Below, piece after piece: positions 42,720 through 50,828 of a stretch of 64,000 nt of DNA. The stretch comes from Gaiellasilicea sp963707575 (GTDB lineage: Bacteria > Actinomycetota > Thermoleophilia > Gaiellales > Gaiellaceae). The position numbers and the translations under genes are program-made. Every line of letters starts with the position of its first letter. The first letter of the stretch is position 1. The stretch lies in NCBI GenBank assembly GCA_963707575.1, contig OY970171.1, forward strand, positions 434,001-498,000. The letters are read 5' to 3'. The notes below the pieces were generated by a model. It was not told the origin of the DNA and made no database searches. It saw only the letters and a list, made by a program, of their open reading frames with translations.

Positions 42720-44023
42720 CGGGGTGAGGAAGCTCCTGTCGAAGGGGTGAGTCGGAGCGAGTCGAGCAGCTCGTAAAAGCCGGGGAAGCTTACAGCGACC
42801 GCCTCGGCGTCCCGGATCTCCACGCCCTCGCGGGAGGTGATCCCCGCGACCGCGGCCAGCATCGCGATCCGGTGGTCGCCGTGCGTCTCCATCCAGCCGC
42901 CGCGGAGGCGCGAGGGGACGCCGCGCACGACGAAGCCGTCGTCGGTCGCCCGGATGTGCGCGCCGATCCGGCGCAGCCCGTCGACCACGGCTTCGATCCG
43001 GTCGGTCTCCTTCGCCCGCAGCTCGGCTGCGCCGCGCAACCTGCTGTCGCCGTGCGCATGCGCGGCGAGGAGCGCGAACAGCGGCAGCTCGTCGACGAGG
43101 GACGGCACCTCCTGTGCGGAGATGTCCGTGCCGACGAGCTGCGCGGGGCGCACGTCGAGGTCGCCTGCGGGCTCGCCCGCGATCCGCCGGCGGTTGAAGA
43201 CGGTCACGTTGGCGCCCATCCGCTCGAGCACGTCGAGCAGCCCGGTGCGGCGCGGGTTCAGGTTGAGGCCGTGGAGCGTCAGCTCGGAGCCCGCGAGCAG
43301 CGTGCCCGCGACGATGAACGGGGCGGCCGCCGAGAAGTCGCCCGGCACCTCGACCTCCCCCAGCTCGAGCCGCTCGGCGGGCTGGACGCTGACGCTGCCC
43401 GGCCGGCGGCTGACGCGCGCGCCGGCCGCGGCGAGCAGCGTCTCCGTGTGGTCGCGCGTCGGCAGCGGCTCCACCACGGTCGTCTCGCCGTCCGCGTAGA
43501 GCCCCGCGAGCAGGATGGCGGACTTCACCTGCGCGCTCGCCACGGGCAGCTCGTAGGTGAGCGGCGCCACGGCGCCCCCGACGACCGTGAGCGGCGCATG
43601 CCCGTCGGTCGTCTCGACCTCGACGCCCATGCTGCGCAGCGGCTCCGCGATCCGCTCCATCGGGCGGGTACTCAGCGACTCGTCGCCCGTCAGCGTGAAC
43701 CGCCCCTCCTGGCCCGCGAGCACGCCCGGCAGCAGGCGTATCAGCGTGCCGGCGTTCGCGCAGTCGATCGGCCCCTTCGGCTCCGCCAGCCCGCGCAGGC
43801 CCACGCCGAAGACGCGCAGGGTCTCCGGGCTCGCCTCGTAGACCCGCACGCCGAGCTCGCGAACGGCTGCGATCGTCGCCTCCGTGTCGGCCGAGCGGCC
43901 GAAGCCCTCGATGCGCGTCTCGCCCTCGCAGATCGCCGCCAGCAGGACGGCGCGGTGCGAGATCGACTTGTCGCCGGGGACGGCGAGGTGCCCGAGGATC
44001 GCAGCGGCAGGCTCGATCCTCAT
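42716..44023 (-). CDS. aroA: 3-phosphoshikimate 1-carboxyvinyltransferase (EPSP synthase)
   Basis: Sixth step of the shikimate pathway. 435 residues with VPGDKSISHRAVLLAA, GFGRSADTEATI, CANAGTLIRLLPGVLAGQEG (family G-N-A/S-G-T-x-x-R), and the C-terminal LRAKETDRIEAVVDGLRRIG and DHRIAMLAAVAG. The opening PGDKSISHR and the Ala in the GNAGT-like motif are of interest for glyphosate sensitivity class but I cannot assign it. The start ATG at 44023 overlaps the tyrA stop. Confidence 0.96.
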   Translation of the reverse strand: MRIEPAAAILGHLAVPGDKSISHRAVLLAAICEGETRIEGFGRSADTEATIAAVRELGVRVYEASPETLRVFGVGLRGLAEPKGPIDCANAGTLIRLLPGVLAGQEGRFTLTGDESLSTRPMERIAEPLRSMGVEVETTDGHAPLTVVGGAVAPLTYELPVASAQVKSAILLAGLYADGETTVVEPLPTRDHTETLLAAAGARVSRRPGSVSVQPAERLELGEVEVPGDFSAAAPFIVAGTLLAGSELTLHGLNLNPRRTGLLDVLERMGANVTVFNRRRIAGEPAGDLDVRPAQLVGTDISAQEVPSLVDELPLFALLAAHAHGDSRLRGAAELRAKETDRIEAVVDGLRRIGAHIRATDDGFVVRGVPSRLRGGWMETHGDHRIAMLAAVAGITSREGVEIRDAEAVAVSFPGFYELLDSLRLTPSTGASSPR

Positions 44024-45117
44024 TGCTCGGACGCGTCCAGGACCGGAGCGACGACGACGCCGTAGCCCTGCGCCTCCAGGAGCGCTGCGGCCCGATCGGC
44101 CTCGCTCGCCCCTGCGACGAGGATCGTCAGCGTGCCGCCGCGGTCGGTGGAGAGGTGCTGGAGGTCGAAGTCGGCGATGTTGATCCGCTCGGCGCCGAGC
44201 GCCTGCGCGATCCCGGCGATCACGCCGGGCCGGTCGGGCACGTGCACGCGCAGGCGCTGGAGCTCGCCGGGATCGTCGTAGGCCGTCTCCAGCAGCCGGC
44301 GCCTGTTGCCCGACGCCTCGCCGATCCAGCGCGCGAGGAAGCCGGCGTCGCCGGCCTCGAGCGCGGTCTCGAGCTGCTCGACCCTTCGCCGGTGCTCGGC
44401 GAGCGCAGCGCCGAGCGCCACGCGGTTCTCGAGGAAGATGTCGACCCAGATCCGCGGGTTCGCTCCCGCCACGCGCGTCATGTCGCGCAGCGAGCCGCCG
44501 GCGCCGGCGAGCGGCTCGTGCCCGTCCACGCGGGCCGCGCCGGCCTGGTTGAGGAGCGCGTTCGCGAGCGCGTGCGGCAGGTGGCTCGTCACCGCGACCA
44601 GCCGGTCGTGCGCCTCGGGGTCGACGGCGACGGGGATCGCCCCGAGAGAGGAGACGAAGCCGTGGAGGAGCTTGTAGCGCTCCGGCTCGGTCGCCGCCAC
44701 CGGGGTCAGGAACCACGTCGCGCCCTCGAAGAGCTCGGCCGTCGCGCGTTCCGGCCCGCGTGCCTCAGAGCCGCAGATCGGGTGCCCGCCGACGAAGCGA
44801 GGCTCGCCCGCGGCCGCCGCGCAGACGCCGCCCTTCGTCGAGCCGACGTCGGTGACGGTGCAGCCGGGCCCGCTCGCCTCGAGCACCGTCCGCACCTGGG
44901 CGGGCAGCGCGGTCACCGGTGCTGCGACGACGGCGAGATCGGCGCCCGCAAGCGCCCCGCCCAGCTCCGCAGCCGGCTCGACCGCGCCGCGCTCGGCGGC
45001 CGTCCGGAGGTGCTGGGCGTCCGGGTCCCAGCCCGTGACCGCCTCCACGCCGGCGCGGCGGGCGGCGAGCCCGACGGACGCGCCGATCAGCCCGGTGCCC
45101 ACGATCGCGACTCTCAC
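44020..45117 (-). CDS. tyrA: Prephenate dehydrogenase with C-terminal ACT domain
   Basis: NAD(P)-dependent step of tyrosine synthesis. 365 residues: Rossmann motif VAIVGTGLIGASVGLAARRAG, VTDVGSTKGGV, FVGGHPICGSE (substrate His and Gly loop) and HDRLVAVTSHLPHALANAL. An ACT regulatory domain (LRVHVPDRPGVIAGIAQALGAERINI) occupies about residues 290-360 and suggests feedback control by an amino acid. It lies two bases after aroF and overlaps aroA. Confidence 0.93.
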   Translation of the reverse strand: MRVAIVGTGLIGASVGLAARRAGVEAVTGWDPDAQHLRTAAERGAVEPAAELGGALAGADLAVVAAPVTALPAQVRTVLEASGPGCTVTDVGSTKGGVCAAAAGEPRFVGGHPICGSEARGPERATAELFEGATWFLTPVAATEPERYKLLHGFVSSLGAIPVAVDPEAHDRLVAVTSHLPHALANALLNQAGAARVDGHEPLAGAGGSLRDMTRVAGANPRIWVDIFLENRVALGAALAEHRRRVEQLETALEAGDAGFLARWIGEASGNRRRLLETAYDDPGELQRLRVHVPDRPGVIAGIAQALGAERINIADFDLQHLSTDRGGTLTILVAGASEADRAAALLEAQGYGVVVAPVLDASEQ

Positions 45118-45119
45118 CG

Positions 45120-46160
45120 CTAGCCGATCGTCTTGCCGAGCAGGGAGGCGAGCGCGCGGATCTCGTGGGCGAAGTCGCCGAACTCCGCCGCGGGGATCTG
45201 CTGCGGCCCGTCGCAGAGCGCCTCCTCGGGGCGCGGGTGCACCTCGACGATGATCCCGTCCGCTCCGGCGGCGACGGCTGCCCGTGCGAGCGGCAGCACG
45301 AGGTCGCGCTTCCCCGCCGCATGGGACGGATCGACGATCACCGGCAGATGGGTCTCGTGCTTCAGCACGGGGATCGCGGAGAGGTCGAGCGTGTAGCGGG
45401 TGGAGCGCTCGAAGGTCTTGATCCCGCGCTCGCAGAGGATCACCTGCGTGTTCCCCTCCTTGACGACGTACTCGGCCGCCATCAGCAGCTCCTCGATCGA
45501 CGCCGACGGGCCGCGCTTCAGCAGCACGGGCTTCGGCGCCCGCCCCACCTCGGAGAGCAGGTTGAAGTTCTGCATGTTGCGCGCGCCGATCTGGATCACG
45601 TCCGCGGTCTCGACGACGGCGTCGACGTCGCGCGGGTCCATCAGCTCCGTGACGAGCGGCAGACCGGTCTCTTCGCGGGCCTCGGCGAGGATCTCGAGCG
45701 CCTCCGCGCCGAGCCCCTGGAAGGCGTAGGGGGAGGTGCGCGGCTTGAAGGCGCCGCCGCGCAGCATCGTCACGCCCTCGGCGTGGACGACGCGTGCCGT
45801 CTCGAGCGTCTGCTCTCGGGTCTCGACCGTGCAGGGGCCCGCGATGAAGCCGAAGTAGTGGTCGCCGATCCGCCGCCCGCGCGCCTCGATCACCGTCGGG
45901 TCGCGATGGAGCTCGCGCGAGACGAGCTTGTACGGCTTCAGGATCGGGAGCACCTGCTCGACGCCGGGAAAGCCCTCGAGCGGCAGCGTCGCCAGCAGCT
46001 CGCGCTCGCCGATCGCTCCGATCACCGTTGCGTCGCGGCCGTGGCTGACGTGCGCGCTCGCGCCCGCCTCCTCGAGCCGCGCGACGATCTCGTCCACCTG
46101 CTCGGTGGACGCCTGCGCGCCCATCACGATCAGGAGCTCCGGTGATCCGACGACGGCCAT
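45120..46160 (-). CDS. aroF: 3-deoxy-7-phosphoheptulonate synthase (DAHP synthase, type I-beta)
   Basis: First step of aromatic amino-acid synthesis. 346 residues with an N-terminal ferredoxin-like regulatory domain (LLIVMGAQASTEQVDEIVARLEEAG, about 1-75) and a TIM barrel with FIAGPCTVET, MLRGGAFKPRTSPYAFQG, LLKRGPSASIEELLMAAEY and VDPSHAAGKRDLVLPLARAAV. This is the AroF-I-beta class. It heads the aromatic-lipid-GTPase operon and diverges from the Trp leader of trpS across 35 bases. The promoter spacing suggests a leaderless mRNA. Confidence 0.95.
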   Translation of the reverse strand: MAVVGSPELLIVMGAQASTEQVDEIVARLEEAGASAHVSHGRDATVIGAIGERELLATLPLEGFPGVEQVLPILKPYKLVSRELHRDPTVIEARGRRIGDHYFGFIAGPCTVETREQTLETARVVHAEGVTMLRGGAFKPRTSPYAFQGLGAEALEILAEAREETGLPLVTELMDPRDVDAVVETADVIQIGARNMQNFNLLSEVGRAPKPVLLKRGPSASIEELLMAAEYVVKEGNTQVILCERGIKTFERSTRYTLDLSAIPVLKHETHLPVIVDPSHAAGKRDLVLPLARAAVAAGADGIIVEVHPRPEEALCDGPQQIPAAEFGDFAHEIRALASLLGKTIG

Positions 46161-46195
46161 GCGCGCCAGTCTAGATGCGCGCTATTCTGCGGCTC
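46161..46195. promoter_or_regulatory. Compact divergent promoter region between aroF and the Trp leader
   Basis: Only 35 bases separate the aroF ATG (46160, minus) from the leader ATG (46196, plus). On the plus strand TATTCT (46183-46188) is followed by exactly seven bases and then ATG. On the minus strand TAGACT (46173-46168) is also followed by exactly seven bases and then the aroF ATG. Both fit a -10 hexamer (TANNNT) placed for transcription starting at the A of ATG, that is, leaderless mRNAs. No -35 consensus is visible. Confidence 0.55.
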
Positions 46196-46261
46196 ATGCG
46201 TTCCTGCTCCCACACCGAGGCCTGGTTCTGGCGCCGCGGGCGGAGCGGGAGCCTGCGCTAG
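46196..46261 (+). CDS. Candidate Trp leader peptide in front of trpS
   Basis: 21-codon open frame with Trp-Phe-Trp at codons 10-12 (EAWFWRR) ending in TAG at 46259-46261, 79 bases before trpS. Trp is the rarest residue, so two Trp codons in a 21-codon peptide directly upstream of tryptophanyl-tRNA synthetase is the signature of ribosome-mediated attenuation. A seven-base spacing from TATTCT suggests it is the first codon of a leaderless mRNA. A hairpin follows at 46290. Attenuation of a trpS gene by such a leader is known in Streptomyces; here it is inferred. Confidence 0.7.
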   Translation: MRSCSHTEAWFWRRGRSGSLR

Positions 46262-46289
46262 TCGCGCTCACCGTCCCGCCCGCTTCCCC

Positions 46290-46307
46290 GACCTCCGGCA
46301 GGAGGTC
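46290..46307 (+). terminator. Attenuator-like hairpin upstream of trpS
   Basis: GACCTCC-GGCA-GGAGGTC, a 7-bp perfect stem with a 4-base loop, followed by TTTCTC. It lies between the leader peptide stop and the trpS start. A separate 8-base complementarity, GCGGGCGG (46236-46243) with CCGCCCGC (46276-46283), begins just after the Trp codons and could switch with ribosome position. The T-run is weak, so control at the level of translation is also possible. Confidence 0.55.
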
Positions 46308-46340
46308 TTTCTCGTTCCCCGACCAAAAGTGAGAACAGAC

Positions 46341-47363
46341 ATGCGCATCTTCTCCGGCATCCAGCCCACCGGCGCCAAGCAGCTCGGCAACCTGATCGGC
46401 GGCTTCCGCCAGTACGCCGCCACGCAGGAGCGCGGCGAGGGGTTCTTCTGCATCGTCGACCTGCACTCGATCACGGTCGACTACGACCCCGCCGACTTCC
46501 GCGCCAAGACGCTCGACCTGGCGGCGATGCTCTTCGCCACCGGGCTCGATCCCGAGCGCTCGACCGTCTTCGCCCAGAGTCACGTGCCGGCACACGCCGA
46601 GGCCGCCTGGCTGCTGGGCTCGGTCACGAGCTTCGGCCAGCTGGGCCGGATGACGCAGTTCAAGGACAAGTCGGAGCAGCGGGAGTTCGTCTCGGCCGGC
46701 CTCTTCACCTACCCGGTACTGATGGCCGGCGACATCCTGCTCTACCAGACCGACATCGTCCCGATCGGCGACGACCAGCGCCAGCACCTCGAGCTCGCGC
46801 GAGACGTCGGTGAGCGCTTCAACACCCGCTTCGGCGAGACGTTCAAGATCCCGGACGGGGTCTATCCCGAAGTGGGCGCGCGGATCATGGACCTGCAGGA
46901 GCCGACGAGGAAGATGTCCACGAGCGGCGGCACGCCGCAGGGCACGGTGCTCCTGCTCGACGAGCCGGACGTGATCCGGAAGAAGTTCCGCTCGGCGGTG
47001 ACCGATTCGGGTCGCGACGTACGCCGCGGCGAGGACAAGCCCGGCGTGACGAACCTGATCGACATCCTCTCGGCGCTGACGGACGAGCCGCCCGAGGCGG
47101 TCGAGGCGCGCTACGACGGTGAGGGCTACGGGCAGTTCAAGGCGGACGTCGGCGATGCGGTCGTGGAGGTCGTCGCGCCGATCCAGGAGCGCTATCGCAC
47201 GCTCCGCGCCGATCCGGCCGAGCTGCAGCGACTGCTCGCACGCGGCGCCGAGAAGGCCCGCAAGGCGTCAGAGCCGACGCTCGAGGCGATGTACGACCGG
47301 ATGGGCTTCGTCAAGCCCGAGCTGGGCCGCTTCTTCGGAGCTGCTCGACCTCGGTCGCTGTGA
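46341..47363 (+). CDS. trpS: Tryptophanyl-tRNA synthetase
   Basis: Charges tRNA-Trp. 340 residues, class Ic fold: FSGIQPTGAKQLGNLIGG carries the HIGH-equivalent region (with Gln where many have His or Ile), GDILLYQTDIVPIGDDQRQHLELARD, and KMSTS in place of KMSKS. The ATG at 46341 is chosen over a GTG four codons upstream because the family N-terminus is MRIFSG. The last 14 residues run past the usual MYDRMGFVKP end and overlap the convergent rluB by 53 bases. Confidence 0.95.
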   Translation: MRIFSGIQPTGAKQLGNLIGGFRQYAATQERGEGFFCIVDLHSITVDYDPADFRAKTLDLAAMLFATGLDPERSTVFAQSHVPAHAEAAWLLGSVTSFGQLGRMTQFKDKSEQREFVSAGLFTYPVLMAGDILLYQTDIVPIGDDQRQHLELARDVGERFNTRFGETFKIPDGVYPEVGARIMDLQEPTRKMSTSGGTPQGTVLLLDEPDVIRKKFRSAVTDSGRDVRRGEDKPGVTNLIDILSALTDEPPEAVEARYDGEGYGQFKADVGDAVVEVVAPIQERYRTLRADPAELQRLLARGAEKARKASEPTLEAMYDRMGFVKPELGRFFGAARPRSL

Positions 47364-48009
47364 GCTCGCGCCACTCGCCCGCCTGGAGGCGGCCGAGCTC
47401 CAGCCCCGCGTAGACACTCCGGTGCAGGTGGCGGACGCGGTGGCCGACCGCCTCGACCATCCGCCGCACCTGCCGGTTGCGGCCCTCGTGCAGCACGAGC
47501 TCGAAGCGGGCTCCGCCGATCCGGCGCACGCGGGCCGGCGCCGTGCGCCCGTCCTCGAGCTGCACGCCGTCGGCGAGCTTGCGCAGGATCCCGTCGGTCG
47601 GCTGCTTCCAGGTCTCCACCTCGTAGACCTTCTCGACCCCGTAGCGCGGATGGGCGAGGCGGTGGGCGAGCGGGCCGTCGTTCGTGAGCAGGAGCGCGCC
47701 GGTCGTCTCGAGGTCGAGCCGCCCGACCGGGACCACCTGCGAGCCGTGCTCGACGAGGGAGACCACGGTCGGCCGGCCCTGCGGGTCGCTCGCCGTCGTG
47801 ACGACGCCTCCCGGCTTGTTCAGGAGGACGTAGGCGAGCGCCTGCTTGGCCACCGGCTCGCCGTCCACCTCGACCACGTCGCGGGACTCGACGAACGTGT
47901 TCAGCTGCCCCGGCTCGCCGTTCACGAGGACACGGCCGGCCTTGATCAGGTCGTCGGCCTTGCGCCGTGAGGCCACGCCGGCACGGGCGAGATAGGCGTT
48001 CAGTCTCAT
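47311..48009 (-). CDS. RsuA/RluB-family 23S rRNA pseudouridine synthase
   Basis: 232 residues: N-terminal S4 RNA-binding domain (MRLNAYLARAGVASRRKADDLIKAGRVLVNG) and the pseudouridine synthase domain with catalytic Asp in GRLDLETTGALLLTNDG, plus KVYEVE and EGRNRQVRRM. Closest in style to RluB of Gram-positive bacteria, usually next to scpA-scpB-cmk-der; here those genes are on both sides but not contiguous. Its 3' end overlaps trpS tail to tail. An inverted repeat CATCTCC-N6-GGAGATG spans its start codon. Confidence 0.92.
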   Translation of the reverse strand: MRLNAYLARAGVASRRKADDLIKAGRVLVNGEPGQLNTFVESRDVVEVDGEPVAKQALAYVLLNKPGGVVTTASDPQGRPTVVSLVEHGSQVVPVGRLDLETTGALLLTNDGPLAHRLAHPRYGVEKVYEVETWKQPTDGILRKLADGVQLEDGRTAPARVRRIGGARFELVLHEGRNRQVRRMVEAVGHRVRHLHRSVYAGLELGRLQAGEWRELTATEVEQLRRSGPARA

Positions 48010-48071
48010 CTCCTCGATTGGAGATGATGCCGAGCCGCGGCCGCGAAGCGGTCGCCTTCAGGGATCTGCGC

Positions 48072-48103
48072 GATCGGACATCCGCTCCCGCGGATGTCCG
48101 ATC
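48072..48103. repeat. Long perfect hairpin between rluB and the aminopeptidase
   Basis: 14-base arms (GATCGGACATCCGC and its exact complement) around the loop TCCC, in the 122-base divergent gap between rluB and the first M29 aminopeptidase. The 9-mer GATCTGCGC flanks it on both sides as a direct repeat (48063-48071 and 48100-48108). Position between divergent starts argues against a terminator; it may be an operator, an RNA leader structure or a REP-like element. Confidence 0.6.
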
Positions 48104-48131
48104 TGCGCCGGCAGGTGTAGTCTCCGCTGCC

Positions 48132-49331
48132 GTGCGCGACCGCAGCCGCGATCTCGAGCGCCTCGCCGACCTCCTCGTCGGCTTCGGAGCGAACCTCCAG
48201 CCGGGTCAGATCCTCGGCGTCACCGCCTACTACGACATGGCCGAGGTCACTCGGGCCGTCGCGCGTTCGGCCTACCGGCGCGGAGCACGCTACGTCGACG
48301 TGTTCTGGTGGGACATGCTGATCAAGCGCGCGCGGCTGGAGCACGCGGCGGAGGACACGCTCGAGTACGTGCCGCCGTGGGTCGGCGAGCGACTGCGCTG
48401 GCTCTCGGACGAGCGGGCGGCCCGGCTCAGCCTCACCGGCACCGACTCGACGGTCTTCGACGGGATCGACCCGGCGCGCATGGGCCGCGACCTGCTGCCG
48501 TACGTGCGCGAGATCCCGGAGATCGTCAACGAGCGGACGACGAACTGGACGGCCGGGCCTTGCCCGAACCCGCGCTGGGCGGAGCGCGTCCATCCGGACC
48601 TCCCACCCGACGAAGCGCTGGCGAAGCTCTGGGACGAGATCGTCTGGGTCTGCCGGCTCGACTCCGACGACCCCGTGGCCGCCTGGCGCAAGCGCATGGA
48701 GGCGATCGTCGCCTCGGCCGACCGGCTCACCGAGCGGCGCTTCGACGCCATCCACCTCAAGGGCCCAGGCACCGACCTCACCGTCGGCCTGTTCCCGAGC
48801 TCGCGCTGGCTCGGCGCCGACTTCACGACTGCGGACGGGCTCACGCACTACCCCAACGTCCCCACCGAAGAGGTCTTCACCACGCCCGATCCGCAGCGCG
48901 TCGACGGCCACGTCAGCGCCACGATGCCGCTCGAGGTCTACGGCTCCTTCATGTCCGGGATCAAGATCACCTTCGAGGGCGGCCGCGCGACGAAGGTCGA
49001 TGCGGACGAGGGCGGCGAGGCGCTGCGCTCGATCGTCGCCAAGGAGGGCGCCGACCGGCTCGGCGAGCTGGCACTCGTCGACAAGGAGGGCCGCATCGGC
49101 CCGCTCGGCACGGTCTTCTACGAGACGCTGCTGGACGAGAACGCGGCCAGCCACATCGCGCTCGGCAACGCCTACACCTTCCCGGTCGAGGACGAGGCCG
49201 ACCAGAAGCGCGTGAACCAAAGCGGCGTCCACGTCGACTTCATGATCGGCAGCCCGGAGGTGGACGTCGACGGGATCACCCGCGACGGCGACCGCGTGCC
49301 CGTCCTGCGCGGCGGCGCATGGCAGCTCTGA
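48132..49331 (+). CDS. M29-family metallo-aminopeptidase (first of tandem pair)
   Basis: 399-residue cytoplasmic aminopeptidase of the thermophilic M29 (AmpT/AmpS) family. Metal-ligand regions: NVPTEEVFTTPD (Glu), LGELALVDK (Glu), ENAASHIALGNAY (His) and VHVDFMIGSPEVDVDG (His-x-Asp). The start is GTG at 48132, just where the family N-terminus DLERLADLLVGFGANLQPGQ begins; longer upstream frames have no similarity. It has a close paralogue 135 bases downstream and a 99-base repeat element four bases after its stop. Confidence 0.92.
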   Translation: MRDRSRDLERLADLLVGFGANLQPGQILGVTAYYDMAEVTRAVARSAYRRGARYVDVFWWDMLIKRARLEHAAEDTLEYVPPWVGERLRWLSDERAARLSLTGTDSTVFDGIDPARMGRDLLPYVREIPEIVNERTTNWTAGPCPNPRWAERVHPDLPPDEALAKLWDEIVWVCRLDSDDPVAAWRKRMEAIVASADRLTERRFDAIHLKGPGTDLTVGLFPSSRWLGADFTTADGLTHYPNVPTEEVFTTPDPQRVDGHVSATMPLEVYGSFMSGIKITFEGGRATKVDADEGGEALRSIVAKEGADRLGELALVDKEGRIGPLGTVFYETLLDENAASHIALGNAYTFPVEDEADQKRVNQSGVHVDFMIGSPEVDVDGITRDGDRVPVLRGGAWQL

Positions 49332-49335
49332 GAAC

Positions 49336-49434
49336 GTGGGGGAACCCATGGTTCCCCCACGAGCCCCCTCCTTCGTCGTCTGCACGCATCAGACGCAGCG
49401 GCGCTCTCGCCGGGCAAAGCCCGGCTCCGCGCAC
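49336..49434. repeat. 99-bp hairpin-rich intergenic repeat, copy 1
   Basis: Starts four bases after the first aminopeptidase stop. It contains GTGGGGGAACC-CAT-GGTTCCCCCAC (11-bp stem, 49336-49360), GTCTG-N7-CAGAC and GCCGGGC-AAA-GCCCGGC (7-bp stem, 49409-49425). Copy 2 at 50665-50763 differs at three positions only, and an inverted partial copy lies at 53722-53747. The first stem could end transcription, though no T-tract follows. Confidence 0.85.
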
Positions 49435-49466
49435 CATGTGCACCCGTCCGCGCGAGCGCACCGGCC

Positions 49467-50660
49467 GTGAGTGACGCCGAGCGCTTCGCCGACCTCGTCG
49501 TCGAGGTCGGCGCGAACGTCCAGCCGGGCCAGGACGTGGAGATCCTGGCCGACCTCGGCACGGAGGAGGCGGTGCGGGCGGTGGCCGGCGCGGCCTACCG
49601 GCGCGGCGCGCGCTTCGTGGACGTCTGGTGGTGGGACTCGCTCGTGAAGCGCGAGCGGCTCCTGCACGCACCCGACGACACCCTCGACTACGTGCCGCCG
49701 GAGCACGGCGCCCGGACGGTGCGCCTGGGCGAAGAGCGGGGCTGCCGGATCTGGATCATCGGCAACCCGCATCCCGACGCGCTCGAGGGCATCGATCCCG
49801 TGCGGGCAGCGCGCGACCGGATGCCGCGGCTGAAGGAGCGGATGGCGGTCATGACCGCCCGCACGACGAACTGGTGCATCACGTCGTGGCCGACCCCCGG
49901 CTGGGCGGCGCAGGTCTTCCCGGAGCTCCCACCGGACGAGGCGTACGAACGGCTGCGGCGCGAGCTCGCGCACGTCTGCCGGCTGGACGAGCCGAGCGCC
50001 GCCGACGCCTGGCGGGCGCGGGTGGCGGAGCTGAAGGGCGCCGCCGCCCGGCTGACGGAGCGGCGCTTCGATGCGCTGCATCTCACCGGTCCCGGAACCG
50101 ACCTGACCGTCGGGCTGCTCCCCACCACCCTCTGGAACGCGGCCATTCTCGAGCGCATCGACGGGCTCCCCAGCCTGGTCAACATCCCGACCGAGGAGGT
50201 GTTCACGTCTCCCGACCCGCTGCGCGTCGACGGGGTCGTGCGCGCGACGAAGCCGCTCGAGCTCTCGGGTGCGCTCGTGGAGGGCCTCGAGGTGCGCTTC
50301 GAGGGCGGCCGCGCGGTCGAGATCGACGCGACGTCGAACGCCGAAGTGCTGCGCGGAGTGGCGGCCACGGACGACGGTGCGGCCCGGCTCGGCGAGATCG
50401 CGCTCGTCGACGGATCCGGCCGCATCGACGCGCTCGGGACGGTCTTCTGGAACACCCTGCTCGACGAGAACGCCGCGAGTCACATCGCGATCGGCAGCGG
50501 CTTTCCGTTCGCCGTCACCGGAGACGACGACAAGGCCCGCGTGAACGAGAGCGAGATCCACGTCGACTTCATGATCGGCGGCCCCGAGGTCGACGTGGAC
50601 GGGGTCACCGTCGACGGCGAGACCGTGCCGATCCTCCGCGGCGGCGCCTGGCAGGTCTAG
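49467..50660 (+). CDS. M29-family metallo-aminopeptidase (second of tandem pair)
   Basis: 397 residues, paralogue of the preceding gene along its full length, with the same metal-ligand segments: NIPTEEVFTSPD, LGEIALVDG, ENAASHIAIGSGF and IHVDFMIGGPEVDVDG. The GTG start at 49467 begins SDAERFADLVVEVGANVQPGQ. Local stretches such as RRGARFVDVWWWDSLVKRERL align closely with the first copy while other parts have drifted, so the duplication is not recent. It too is followed after four bases by the 99-base repeat. Confidence 0.92.
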   Translation: MSDAERFADLVVEVGANVQPGQDVEILADLGTEEAVRAVAGAAYRRGARFVDVWWWDSLVKRERLLHAPDDTLDYVPPEHGARTVRLGEERGCRIWIIGNPHPDALEGIDPVRAARDRMPRLKERMAVMTARTTNWCITSWPTPGWAAQVFPELPPDEAYERLRRELAHVCRLDEPSAADAWRARVAELKGAAARLTERRFDALHLTGPGTDLTVGLLPTTLWNAAILERIDGLPSLVNIPTEEVFTSPDPLRVDGVVRATKPLELSGALVEGLEVRFEGGRAVEIDATSNAEVLRGVAATDDGAARLGEIALVDGSGRIDALGTVFWNTLLDENAASHIAIGSGFPFAVTGDDDKARVNESEIHVDFMIGGPEVDVDGVTVDGETVPILRGGAWQV

Positions 50661-50664
50661 CCGC

Positions 50665-50763
50665 GTGGGGGAACCCATGGTTCCCCCACGAGCCCCCTCC
50701 TTCTTCGTCTGCACGCATCAGACGCGGCGGCGCTCCCGCCGGGCAAAGCCCGGCTCCGCGCAC
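50665..50763. repeat. 99-bp hairpin-rich intergenic repeat, copy 2
   Basis: 96 of 99 bases match copy 1, including the 11-bp stem around CAT (50665-50689) and the GCCGGGC-AAA-GCCCGGC stem. It lies four bases after the second aminopeptidase stop and between that gene and the convergent HIT gene, so it could act as a bidirectional terminator. The repeat is far better conserved than the genes it follows. Confidence 0.85.
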
Positions 50764-50828
50764 GACACGCAGCTTCCGGGCAGTCGCCCATCGCGGAGAG
50801 CATGAGGTGACGACGACCGCATCGCCCT

